From: Alitta virens
Taxonomy: Eukaryota; Annelida; Polychaeta; Phyllodocida; Nereididae
Length of the DNA stretch: 64,000 nucleotides
Assembly (NCBI GenBank): GCA_932294295.1
Contig: OW028573.1
Span: 382,001-446,000, forward strand
Direction of reading: 5' to 3'
Shown: positions 1-11,600 of the stretch, in pieces
How positions within the stretch are numbered: the first letter of the stretch is position 1
Layout of the letters: each line of letters opens with the position of its first letter
The notes under the pieces: generated by a model
The model's database searches: none
Seen by the model: only the letters and a program-made list of their open reading frames with translations
What the model was told of the DNA's origin: nothing
Translations under genes and position numbers: made by a program

Positions 1-1562
1 TAACTAATGTTGCACAGTCATACAATCGTTATGATCGTGAATTTTACATCTGTAATGAGCGGAGAATAAATATTCCCAGTGAGACTTGAACTCCCTGTGG
101 ATTTAACAGAACGAATTGCAGCACTCCCAGAGCAGACTGTGTGGAGCCTGAGCATTGTTGATTCAACAATGTGCTGCTTTGGATTCTGGGAGTTGCCAAA
201 AACTCCAACTGCTCTAATGAGTCCCCACAACTTGGAAACAGCACCAACTCAATTTATTCCTTTGACTGATCTTTTTGCACAGGAGTTCTCTGTTTATTCT
301 ATATACGGATTAGATAGTATTGGCAATCACTGCAATCAGGAGCCAGTCAACAGGTGGCCTAACGTCCTCTGTATATGCACAGGCTTGTCTTTGCACGTTT
401 TAGCCGTTTCCTGGGGATCGAATATCATAATACTAAAGGAGGTAATAAATATTGGTATTACATCGATTTATTTGTTACTAGATATAAGTAGACAAAGTAC
501 TAAAAATCTGATTAACATCACTTTCGTAAAACTAAGCTATTATTGATAGAGTACCAGTTCAGAACACCATGCAGGCTCTATGTCAATTAAATGATCTTTT
601 TGAAGTACTCTTGGAGTTGAAGTGCCTGAGATCCATCTATTGGAGCACCCCCTCTTTCTAGGGGATTGGGGTAGCCTCTAAACATTTCCTACTGCATTGT
701 ACTTCGGGTGACAGATGAGCACCCCAAGTACGCTACTTTTCTTATTGATTATTGGCCATGATTTCGTTCATGACACGGGGTCATAAAACTTAACAAAGGA
801 GTTTCTTATTCTATGGTACTTCAGACTTAATCGTTTTTTTGGTCTGTCAGGTGATTTTTCTCAGTAATTAGTTGTTGAGAACACACAGCATAAAATGGCC
901 AATATTTTACTGTAAGCTACTCTCCTTGGATTCTCTTGTCTTCACTAATCTTGTCATCATTAGACATTTTGCAAGTAGGTGTTGTACTGCCTTTAGGCAA
1001 ATAGGGACTTTGTGTCTAAGGTTCTTCAAGGTTCTGGTCAAGCACAAATGGTATCAAATTGTCTAGCAACAGGGCAACGTCATAGCTTGACCATTGTCTC
1101 TTGTGTGAAAACGACACAGGCAATGATGACATCACCGACATGTCATGATGATCGGATATGACAAATGGTCAGTGAGCCCAGCACGCTAAGTCCATGGCTT
1201 GGTCATTGATCTTTCGACATGTGCCCGAGAGACGGGTCTATCGACAGCTCAATAAATCTCGGTGTGGCCGAGAACGGGCGAGAAGATCAGCATGGCACTT
1301 CCGGCGATCGCACTGACCTCTGCTGCTTCCTGATGGCTCTGTCAATAAAAGTCCAGGCCCTCGTCGCGACCTTCCTGCCATGACAGAGTATTGTCAATGG
1401 TAAATGCCGTTGGGTCTCTTGGTGGGTCCATCCCGACAGTTTGGTTAATGTAGAGCTCTTGTCAGAGTATTGGAATATTTGAATTCACTGATAAAACTAG
1501 AATACGGACGATGATGTTAATCGTCCAATTACATGATAGAACAATGAATTATACAACTTTAG
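1..1562. other. Intergenic, no recognised gene
   Basis: No family is recognisable. An open frame at 79-546 on the + strand (155 codons) has no motif, signal peptide or convincing splice context; it may be an exon of an upstream gene or chance. A perfect 19-bp palindrome lies at 153-171. AATAAA occurs near 1250 and 1343, inside a CpG-richer stretch (about 1200-1400), which could be the 3' end of an upstream transcript, but nothing coding is seen before it. Confidence 0.4.
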
Positions 1563-1690
1563 GATGAATGAATGAATAAATGTATTAATGAATGAATAAA
1601 TGAGTGAATGAATGAATGAATAAATGAGTGAATGAATGATTGAGTGAATAAATGAATGAATGAATGAATGATTGAATGAATGAATGAATG
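1563..1690. repeat. Imperfect GAAT tetranucleotide microsatellite
   Basis: About 130 bp of tandem AATG/AATA units with scattered substitutions (TGAG, AAAT, ATTG). The apparent reading frames through it encode meaningless repeats. Confidence 0.95.
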
Positions 1691-4600
1691 GTATGTCTAA
1701 GGATCTTTCGGCAACAGTGCACCAAAAACGGTTGTCTAAAGTTGACCAGATTCGTTGTTGCCTGTTTGACTTTATGTGTGCTTGCCTGTTTGATTACTTC
1801 AAAGACCACACAGCATTTCAGCAAGCAAGCAAGCACTATGGATGCAAATGTGAGCGACTCTCCCAAATGCGATAGAATTTGACAAATGCTATTTCCTGAG
1901 TTTTCAGCAGGCAAAAAGTCCGGCAGGCATTAGTTCATTTTGGCAATGCTTCCATAGATTGATTACGTTGGAGGCAATTGAGGGAGGCAGGTAACCTTGT
2001 AGCCGGATGCAGCGCTATGCTAATGCTATCTGCTGGTCTGTTTTGCTTTGCCAGCAAAGGCAAGGGTGGCAGCAGGGCGATGTGCTGGCCCCAGTATATT
2101 TGGTGGCCTAGGCAAGAGGCCAGGGGCGACACATTGCCCTAATATGGCAGGGATATTGCAAGCGTCAGGCCGCTGTCTGCTTCGGCTATTATGGCTGGTG
2201 GTATTCATGGATAGGATGGTAGCCGTGACGCCATGAATACTTGTGTTGGCCTTTCACGTCACACATCATTGAGACTTTGAGAGGAGCATTGAGAGGGATG
2301 CTGGTTGTGGCAGCCGAATGTTACAGCTCAATGTGGCTGCTGCTGTTGGCTGCTGTGGTCATGGAAACTGTCAATCGGTGGTACCAAAAGACACAGGGTC
2401 AAAGGGGTCACTTTGCTCTTCTCTTGGTCGGCCTGTTGCACGGCCATTGATCAGGATCCTCGTCTCCCTTGGTATGAATATCAAGCTCACTGGCCCATGC
2501 CCCCCCCCCCCCCTCATCTCTGCCTCCGTCTCCTGCGATTTATGCAAACAGCCTGAAAGGGCGATCGATGTGCTGTTCCACAAGGAATTGGCAAAAAGAA
2601 ATGGCTTCATGCATAGTGGCCTGCAAGCCATGTGCACAGATAAGTACCTTACAATACACGTGTATACATGTAAGGATGAAAAACATGAAACATGCTAGGG
2701 TTCACACAAGTAGCTTTCATTATTCACAGAGCTAGCAGCATCTTTATGGCTGCGGTACTATATTGCAGCTGCTTACTTGAAAGGTGGGAGTATCATCCAA
2801 TATTGCTCTACGAAAACGGTAGACACAGAGGAGAAATAGACACCAGCCTCCCACAGGGACACTCTGCATCTGCAACATGTGCAGCCTCCATTTTCCATTC
2901 CTCCTACCCTGTTGCAACTTGTCCATTCCAGTAAATAGCTAATGCGGCTTAATCATACTTGCAAGAGTAGTTCCAAACGCTATGAAAAATATACACCATA
3001 GTTACGACTATAGTTACGACAAACCTTCTTTGTATGTCATTTGCCAACAGTGAAATTGCATTGATTCAAATGAAGTGACTATAATCTCATTTGATATAAC
3101 ACTTGCATTGACCAGACTGCACTTGGGAATTCCAAGACATCAGTATATATATATTATGTAAGGCGGTTTTTTTCCATATCATGCACTTGTATTTAAGCCA
3201 TATTACTGTATATAAAATATGGTTTTGTCATTTATATTTAAAATTACTCTATGAACAAATGCTTTTGCAATCCAATCAATAACAGATCCCTATAAACTAT
3301 TAGTATACATTGACAGTCATGATGAATTGCACAGGCAGTCAATAAGAAGTCACAATATGACTGCGTGGTCTCTACCTATATTTGCCCAATGTATTGCAGC
3401 CGTTTCCCCGTAATTGTCTGCAGGAGCACCATGAATACAGGAGCATGACAGGGGAGACTGGCATCTCTGAATAGCATCAACATTAGATGCGGAGTACCAG
3501 GAAGCTGCTCTTGGCATCAAGCAAGGGACCATCTGCCTCCCCATCTTTTACCTGTTCATTGATTGCAGCCCAGGACCAAATGTCAAACATAATGAGTATC
3601 AGCAGCCAGTTATCGCTGTTTGCTTTTGATACAGCGGAGATACAGTGCAGATTAATGCATAGCCCTATATAGAAACACTACAGAGATAGGGAGTTGCAAT
3701 GACTGTGGTCTCTAGATAAGTACAGCTAAGTCGCCGTTTGTGTTCCTAATGGCCTTGGCGCTGTTATACTCTAATTGCCTCTGTAATGGCAGACTGTGTA
3801 TTGACTGCAAATGGCTACACATATTGAAAAGATATACCATTAAACATTGCCCATTGCCGACCATAAATCCTCATATTTCAAAACAATATGTCACCGTTTA
3901 ATGCACACGTACAAGTGAAATGATTGGTTTGTCCCATCTAGTCTTAATGTCAACTATGCCTTATAGATTTATGCTGTTAGGCGTGGCCCTACTCTCTTCA
4001 AGCAGTGTTTATAAAATCTCTTTTATGTAATGATGAAAGTGTTACGTGTGCTTCGCAGAGTCAGAAATGCATGAGGGAATAGATAGTGAGTGAGTATCGT
4101 CCATTGATTATACTGTTTGATTCTAACGTAGATTAGTAGCATCTAAAACCACGGTGGGCCCCAAGGACATTTCAAGGTCAAGGACCCACCCTAGTGCATG
4201 TTTTTTATTCACATGTGACCTTTTTCCATCCTATACCATCTATATATAACTGAATTGTTATGCAGTGTAACCTGGGAGAAGAAAACTTCTGTTAGAGACC
4301 ATGCAACGTGAGCAAGATCATACAGTATAGTTGCAAACACAAAAAAAAGTCAATATGTCTGCACTCTAAATCTATCAATTTAAAGTGAACTCACCATTAT
4401 TATACTTAGTTTACCTGAAATTGTGGTCTTAAAATCGAAATTCTACTATTTAATGCCACCTAATAAATATATTATATGCTGACGCTGACATGCAAAACGT
4501 GTAGGAATTTCACAGCATACTTTGAGGCATTTGCTGAGTAAATCGTCCCAATATGAAAATATTTGGAATGTGGTAGATCATGGATTTTGATCAAATCCCT

Positions 4601-6323
4601 CTTCAGCTATCACCAGGTGAGATAACATCTCTACTTTCAGTTCAAGTAATAATAAAATCATGGTGCTCTTAGAAAACGAAAGTTCTAACTGTTAGAGCCA
4701 TAAATATTTGGAGAATTTAACATTGAAAATATAGGAAATTGCTGCTTCGAGCATCTTGCAGGAGATCATCACTCACGACTTCATTGCACATTTTCTTTGA
4801 TAACTTTGCCAGTGTTCATACGATTTTCACAATTTAAGTTTTGATGATAAACATGGATTTTTTCTGTTCAAATCCATGATTGTTTTAGATTCTAAGGAAG
4901 AATTTTAGCCGTGGCGTGACGATTTCGGCGATATACGCAAAATCGCGTTATTAATTATTTTCGCCACTTTTGTTCAGAAAATACTGTCTCCTTTAATTCA
5001 TTTCAAAGATACCATTATATATTTACAGAGACAGATAGTAAAGATTTAAGGTTTTCTTATAAAATATATTTGGTTTTTAGAGTTACACATGATGAGCGAC
5101 GCCCCTTTTTGTTGAGTTATTCATGTCAAATTTTGGCTTTGCCCCCAATCCTCAATTGACTTGCCACTAATTGACCACATATTGATATAGTCAATTCATG
5201 AGTGATATCTCTGTCATTTTACAAAAATAACCTCTGATTGTAAGAAGATAGAGTATTGGTACGGGTATCAAATAAAAGCTAGTTAAATTTTCTTTCAGAT
5301 GCATACAATTATTGTATCATGTTAATCATTTTTAAGCATATTTAAATGTCAGTGACTAAACTTATCTCAAAGAAAAACAAAAAAAAAATCCGCTATCATA
5401 AATGATGATAGTAATCTAATCTTAGGAGAGCATCATGATTTTATTATAGAAACGTATTAAGCATCTCCATTACAAAAATTCCGCTTTGAATTGAAAATTG
5501 CTCAGTTTTCGGATCTTCACACACTGTGCACCTGGTGAAACTCCAGACAGCAAATATGAAAAACCCCATTTCCATGGCAACCATTAGCAGTAGGGATCTT
5601 AAATTTTATCAATGATAATATTTTACCAAGTAAATTAATTCCACAAAATATAAATGGATTTGTTGACATGTCACATTCCACCAATGGGTCTATTTTCTCT
5701 GTAAATGCCTCTTAAATATGCAAAACATTGATTGGACTTGCTCAACTAGTTACACTGCATAAATCTTTATTTCGACATCTGTATATTAGTAAATACTTAT
5801 TCCTCTCACCGTTAATTGTCCTTTGAGTAAAATAATATAATTTATTCTTCCCTGTGAATGCTTTTCCGCCATTCACCATTATTAATAATTCTGAATTCTC
5901 ACTAATTCCCATTGATTGATTTATGCACTATTTTATTTTTAAGTCATAACTTTCATATATCAATAAAACATAACTTAAATGATATCGATTTGTTATTACG
6001 TAATATTTTCAAGCGCTAATAATAATAAATACGAGATAATCGACATGTAATAATACGACTTAAATAATGTGATATTTGATATGATCAATATTAGATTTTT
6101 TATTGTTTTTGTTGTTATGTATATATCGTAACTACATGAAGAGCCGCTTGCCCCTTCTCCCCACCCCCTCCCCTGATTTCTTTACTTATTTTATTTTCAT
6201 CTAAGCAATCATGAAAGCACCTATCTCTGCTGCAGTTATACCCAAGACATGATTTTTCTCTATATTGATTGGAATAATATTTTCTGTCTTTTATATATCA
6301 CTGTCTCGAATAATTAACAATTG
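1691..6323. other. Intergenic, no recognised gene
   Basis: AT-rich non-coding sequence. The stretch 2040-2450 is richer in G+C and has several short overlapping frames, none resembling a protein family. A C-run sits at about 2501-2513. Positions 4799-4842 contain a dispersed-repeat fragment that recurs near 35893 (separate entry). Confidence 0.5.
4799..4842 (+). repeat. Dispersed repeat fragment, copy 1
   Basis: An AT-rich block with the order ATAACTTTG..TTCAT..CGATTTTCA..TTTAAGTT closely matches 35893-35937 in this window. It behaves like a fragment of an interspersed repeat; the full element borders are not visible. Confidence 0.55.
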
Positions 6324-6477
6324 TACATGGCCAATTGTGCCACGTGCGTTTTCCATGAGAAGGATAAACGCATGGAAAACGCATGGTTTTTAGCTAATTA
6401 TAATGAAGCAAAAACCATGCGTTTTCCATGCATTTATCCTTCTCATGGAAAACGCACGTGGCACAATTGGCCATGTA
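6324..6477. mobile_element. Near-perfect long palindrome (hairpin MITE)
   Basis: Two 68-nt arms (6324-6391 and 6410-6477) are reverse complements with one mismatch, separated by an 18-nt AT-rich loop. Each arm begins with TACATGGCC and includes a CACGTG. The outer TA on both sides could be the TA target duplication of a Tc1/mariner-type MITE. Near-identity of the arms implies recent insertion or active repair. Transcribed, it would form a long hairpin RNA. No transposase is encoded. Confidence 0.85.
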
Positions 6478-7595
6478 GTAAAGATTTATTCTGATAGATT
6501 CTCTTCATGCAAATCAATAGAAATTTCCCAAATTGAGCATGGATGGGTGCTTGCTATACTTAAATTAATGCATGGGCATCTTTTCTTTTTTTATTGAATT
6601 GACTTAATTCCTATTTGATATTCATTAATTGCACGTGGAATGGTGTGAATTTTAACTGATATCTTTCTAGCATGATCATACAGCATGTTCTCTTTAAATT
6701 ACCTAATTGACTAATTGTACAAATCAGTATTTCTGAGATATTTATCTGTAGTCATCACGTCACTCAAATTTCACATCAAAGTTTATTAATATTTACTCTA
6801 GATCAGAAATTGTCACATTTGATTGACGTTTTGACTACACGGTGTATATTGGTATTTACATTTGTTGTGATTCTTATGTTTGATCTAATCTATCAATCAA
6901 CCAGTCACTAATCACTAATTGGTGTATCTATTAATTATTAATACCTCTGGACTTCACACAACGGCTCCAACAATAATTAGAAAGCCATGCAAATCAGGAA
7001 AATATTTCCTGGCTTATTAATTTTTCATAGTTACCTTGAAAGGTACACATTCATATCATTCATTTATATTAACAGTTTCGAGAGAAATGTTTGTCCTGAC
7101 ATCAAAGCTATTAATCAAGACTTCATAAGGCTTACATAAAAAAAAAAGTTCATGATTTATAAAATTTGGAAAAAAAATACTAGGATATTATTGTTGGAGC
7201 CTGGTTGGTGGTGGCTGTGTGTGACTCTGTTGTCTACCTGCTTCTATTGACAGCTCATGAGATGCTCATCTCCTCCAAGGCATGTTGTGTACACTGAGGG
7301 CCACAACTGACTCTCGCGGCACCCCTCACTGCTCCATTCGTTCGCTCTTTGTTGTCAGTGGTTCCTCTGCCGTCTCTTATCACAAGCTGGTTCACAATAA
7401 TCACTGGTCATGGGCAGCCGCTGTTTCCCCCCCTTGGCCTCCATCCCGGCTCTCTATAGTCTCCTGTGTTAACTTTCTCAAAAAGGCTGGCTCTTCATGA
7501 TGGCGTCCAGTGTTGTGGTGCACTAGTGGCTTAATTGTGAAAAAAAAAAATCAAGAGTACACGATTGAAAGAAGTTAAAAGCAAATCAGTGCAAT
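6478..7595. other. Upstream region and likely 5' UTR of the Kv2 gene
   Basis: No gene recognised. From about 7200 base composition shifts to higher G+C and the sequence runs into the Kv2 start at 7596, so part is probably 5' UTR. No clear TATA box is evident. A short upstream frame at 7282-7500 could act as a uORF if transcribed, but it resembles no protein. Confidence 0.4.
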
Positions 7596-8615
7596 ATGTT
7601 CTATCATAGCTCTGGACCGGAGAAACGGGTGGAACAGGGTGAAATGAACCTGACCCGGGCCCAATCTCTTCGTGACGCCCTCAAGAAGCAAGACTCTTTG
7701 ACGGCCGCATCAGGATGTGCAGCCGCCGCAGCTACCGTCGTGCCTCCCATCTCACCCGGCCCGATCGTCCGCGACTTGGCCATTCGCAAACAACAACGCG
7801 AAGCAGCCAAGTTAGAGGTAAAAATATCCACCAATCCCCTGCCAAGCCTAGGTTCGGCTGCGGGCCTACCAGTCATGCACACCCCATCTTCAGCTCCGCC
7901 GGTGTTAGGCATAGGGGCCGACTCCATGTCGCAGGTTTTAGGACGTCGTGGGTCCTCCTCCGGATATCCGGGGGGTCATGGGGGCATCAGCCTCCAGTCC
8001 GCACCCAGTCAGACCAGCCTGCACGGAGTAGTAGGAGGAGGAGGAGGGGGAGGAGGAGGAGGAGGAAGAGGAGGAGGCCTGGCTCCAACGGCCCCCATCC
8101 CGGACCCTTATACTATCCTGCAGTGTAAACAAAACTCAAAACGTGTGATACTCAATGTGGGGGGCGTCAAACATGAGGCTCTGTGGAGAACTCTTGATAG
8201 GATGCCCCGCAGTCGCCTTGGTAAGCTCAAATACTGCAATACCCATGATACAATCATGGATCTGTGTGATGACTACAACCTGATGGAGATGGAGTTTTTC
8301 TTTGATCGACATCCTCGCTCTTTTGCCTCCATTATCAACTTCTACCGGACTGGTAAACTTCACCTGGTGGAGGAGATGTGCGTCCTCTCCTTCTCCGATG
8401 ACCTGGAATACTGGGGGATCGACGAGCTATACCTGGAGTCTTGTTGTCAACACAAATACCACCAAAAAAAGGAGAATGTCTTTGAGGAGATGCGAAAGGA
8501 GCAGGAGAGTCTCCGAGTAGAGGAGGTCGAGGATTTTGGTGACGACTATTGCTCCAAATGGCGACAGAAAGTCTGGGACCTCCTAGAGAAACCACAGACC
8601 TCCACAGCTGCCAGG
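7596..8615 (+). CDS. Kv2 coding exon 1: N-terminus and T1 domain
   Basis: 340 complete codons; the donor follows GCCAGG. The T1 domain starts near residue 183 (VILNVGG) and carries the zinc-site pattern HX5CX20CC of non-Shaker Kv channels (HLVEEMC, then CC 20 residues later), which mediates subfamily-specific tetramer assembly in the cytosol. The first 182 residues are an extension absent from vertebrate Kv2, with an Ala stretch and a Gly run coded by GGA/GGG repeats at about 8033-8080. Start: 7596 is the first in-frame ATG; a second at 7644 (MNLTRAQ) is an alternative. The end of the exon (WDLLEKP then Thr/Ala) is the conserved linker before S1. Confidence 0.93.
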
Positions 8616-11600
8616 GTAAGTAGCTCCATGCAGGCCGTGTCCTTTCTTGTCGGCATTGCCTGGGCTTTAATTATATCATCAATGTGTCCTGAAAGTTTAC
8701 CCGAACACATTTTAGTCCACCTTTGTTCGAACAATGTCATCAAAACATTCCTAAAATAGCAAATACATAAATAATATTCACAATGGCCATGCACGTGTTG
8801 CACAAATCCTCTATTATAAACACACGAATGTGCAATTAAATAAGAATTAACTTGTGAAACACCTGTCGAAGTATAACAAGCCCAGCCACACAAACTACTG
8901 TCAACAATGCAGCTCATAATTAATACTGGTAAGTTCATTCCTAACAACTTCACAGTAAATGCCAGCATAAATCAAAGCTATGGATCTGTTTGATCAGGTG
9001 TAACTCAAGGGCCAGAAAACAACGTGTTGTTTTCAGTTGCAGCAACTTTTGTTTCATCCTGCGCAGACGTCAGTGTATTGGACACAAAAGTCAAGGCAAT
9101 TATGGAAACCTCGCCTTGACCCGCAACTGCACTTTCCAAAAAGAAACGGAAGTGATTGGTGTAGTACACCAGTGGCGTCCTCTAGTTACCGATCCATTAG
9201 TATGGTGCATGACTGTGGCCATCGGTCAAGTCAAGAGGATATGATATGGCGTATGGTGAACGCTTGTTGTCTTAACAAATGACAAGCACCACGCCAGCCT
9301 TTCACTATGTTCACTATCAACACCATCAAGTCAAGCTAGATGAAGCTGCCACTTGTGTGAACTGCATAGACACCCACTCCCCATCAATCTCATCACCTAG
9401 GACAACACCATCTAGGACAACAATTCCTACGCTTCAATTAAGCCTCTGGAAATATACCTCTCAAGGGGGTTTTAGACAGTGCAAAGCTCCCCCATTGGAC
9501 TGTCAATACAACGAACACCGGTGAACCTAACACGGTAGCATTACTCGTGCAGCATGTTTTCAGGGACCTTTACTCTCATGTCCCGCATGTAGCTATAATA
9601 GATGAGCTATAAACTTGTCCTTAATGATGTAAACAAACGGGACTATTTTTTGTCGGCCATGTTTTTGTCTGACTGGTGGCTGCTGCTGCTGCTGCTGCTG
9701 CTGCTGCAGCTGACAGATCAGAGCATATGAGCACTCGTATTTTTATTGGCTTCTATTGTGGTGGGCTGCACTGAGTATATTCATGTGAGCTCCAACTGTC
9801 TACTAGTGTCTACTCGTGAACATGGACTTGAGGTGTTTGCCAGATGCAGTTCAGAGCCCAGTCACTGCAGCAAATCTTGAGTGTTGCAAACAAAAGCTGA
9901 AGTGTGGTCTACCTCACTTTTTACAATGGCAAAAAATTGATGGCAGCAATGAAACCAAAAACTACAACGAAAGTTGCAAAATAGCTTGGGCTAAACACGA
10001 TACATAATTTCACACACATGAACTCACACGCAACAGTCTCTAATCATTATGCGTCCATGCTGCAATGATAGACAGCCCTGAAACGGAGCCAACTGCTCAA
10101 ATGATATGTATCTTTGCACTGGGTTGGTGAAAAATCTACAAAAAATAGAACGCTTGTTCCTATGCGCTTCCCTCAAAATAAACAAACTAAATCTTACAGG
10201 TCCACGGAAAAAGCTTAAAAGCTTCCTCAGGCTTTTTGCAAATAGATTAGGCACACAAAACATTAATTCTGACATAGAGTAGACTAGGGCGGGGTGGTGA
10301 ATACAGCCCAGCTTCTTTTCTATCACCAACACTAACAGCCCTGGTTCTGCTGAGAGGTCGCAACGACCTAGGCTTTGGCATGCCTTATAAAAGGACGCTG
10401 AGCTGCATACGAAATTTGACTCAATACTCTATTCTGTGCAGAGAACAAGAGCAGACCACAGCAACTCTAGTCTTGCTCTAATGTGCTTAGCTAGGCCGCT
10501 GCTGGCAGATAAACGCTGCCTCCCCCTGTGCTCTGCTTGAGCTGTGCTGCGACTCCGCCATGTTTTTCTTCCTCCAGCAATGCCAAATAGCTTTGTCACA
10601 TGGCCCAGAGGCTAAAACACTCCACATATCTTTCATAACAAGCATAAAGGCATTCTGGCGCGGCTCTGCACCTCCCCACGAGCGAGACAGCCCACCTAAA
10701 CAAATATATTCTGCCCCATTGCAAGCCGAGATTTGACACCAGCCGCCATGTTTGATTGCAAGGTGTCGCATGCAAGGTGCATCACTTGCATATATTTACC
10801 CAAATAAAATCAGACCAAGCTCCCCCGATGAATAAACCGTTAGACATCTGGTATCTAAGCCCTAAATACAGAAAAGCAAGCATCATTTCCTAGGCGTCTA
10901 TTAATTTCTGTGAATATATAACAACTAGACATTGTTCGAACAAAGAATTCTCCTGTTTATATTTGTAATATCAATGCTCAGGTCAATCCCAACATCAATT
11001 GACTAGGTCTTGTTTTATGAACTTTTATCATTTTTTTAAACTTTTTGCAGTGTTAGTCTTCCCACACAACATCCCCATACACAATAACATGAACATGATA
11101 CAACTTTTAATTTTACACACCTTTCAGTTTGTTTACAATGATTATGTGTTTATCCCATTCCATCATGTTTATCACACATAATCATGTCTGAAGCAGGTCG
11201 TGCAGGTGTGGTGGGAATTAACGATAAGACCAGAGGAATTCTCAGATGAATTCCAATAGCTGTGCACAACGCAGAACTAGAAACATAGATGAATTCTGTT
11301 CACCGCAAGAGTAGGTCTCAGACTCTACCTGTCTCCTGTCAGTGTTTGCATGCCACATATATATCCCATCGGCAGATTGTCAACCTCTTCTACATGCTTA
11401 TAAATAGAGACAGTGCAGATATTTGCCAAAATATCAGACTAGACAGCCCAACATGCCAGTAGACGATTACAGTGCACCTACTGCAGCCAATGTACATTTC
11501 ACCTGTATATTCTATGCTATACATGTTTTTGAACGGTCTGTATGTGATTTTGTGCACTTGCCACTAATATTCCCGTTACATGCATATTCCAAGATAATTC

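Noticed and set aside
79..546. 155-codon open frame near the left edge
   Set aside because: No motif, no recognisable family and no clear splice or start context; frames of this size occur by chance in AT-rich DNA.
6049..6058. Sequence starting like a phage T7 promoter (TAATACGACT)
   Set aside because: Only the first 10 bases match; the rest is AT-rich genomic DNA with no vector sequence.
10024..10332. 102-codon minus-strand frame in Kv2 intron 1
   Set aside because: No family resemblance, and codon content looks like chance.
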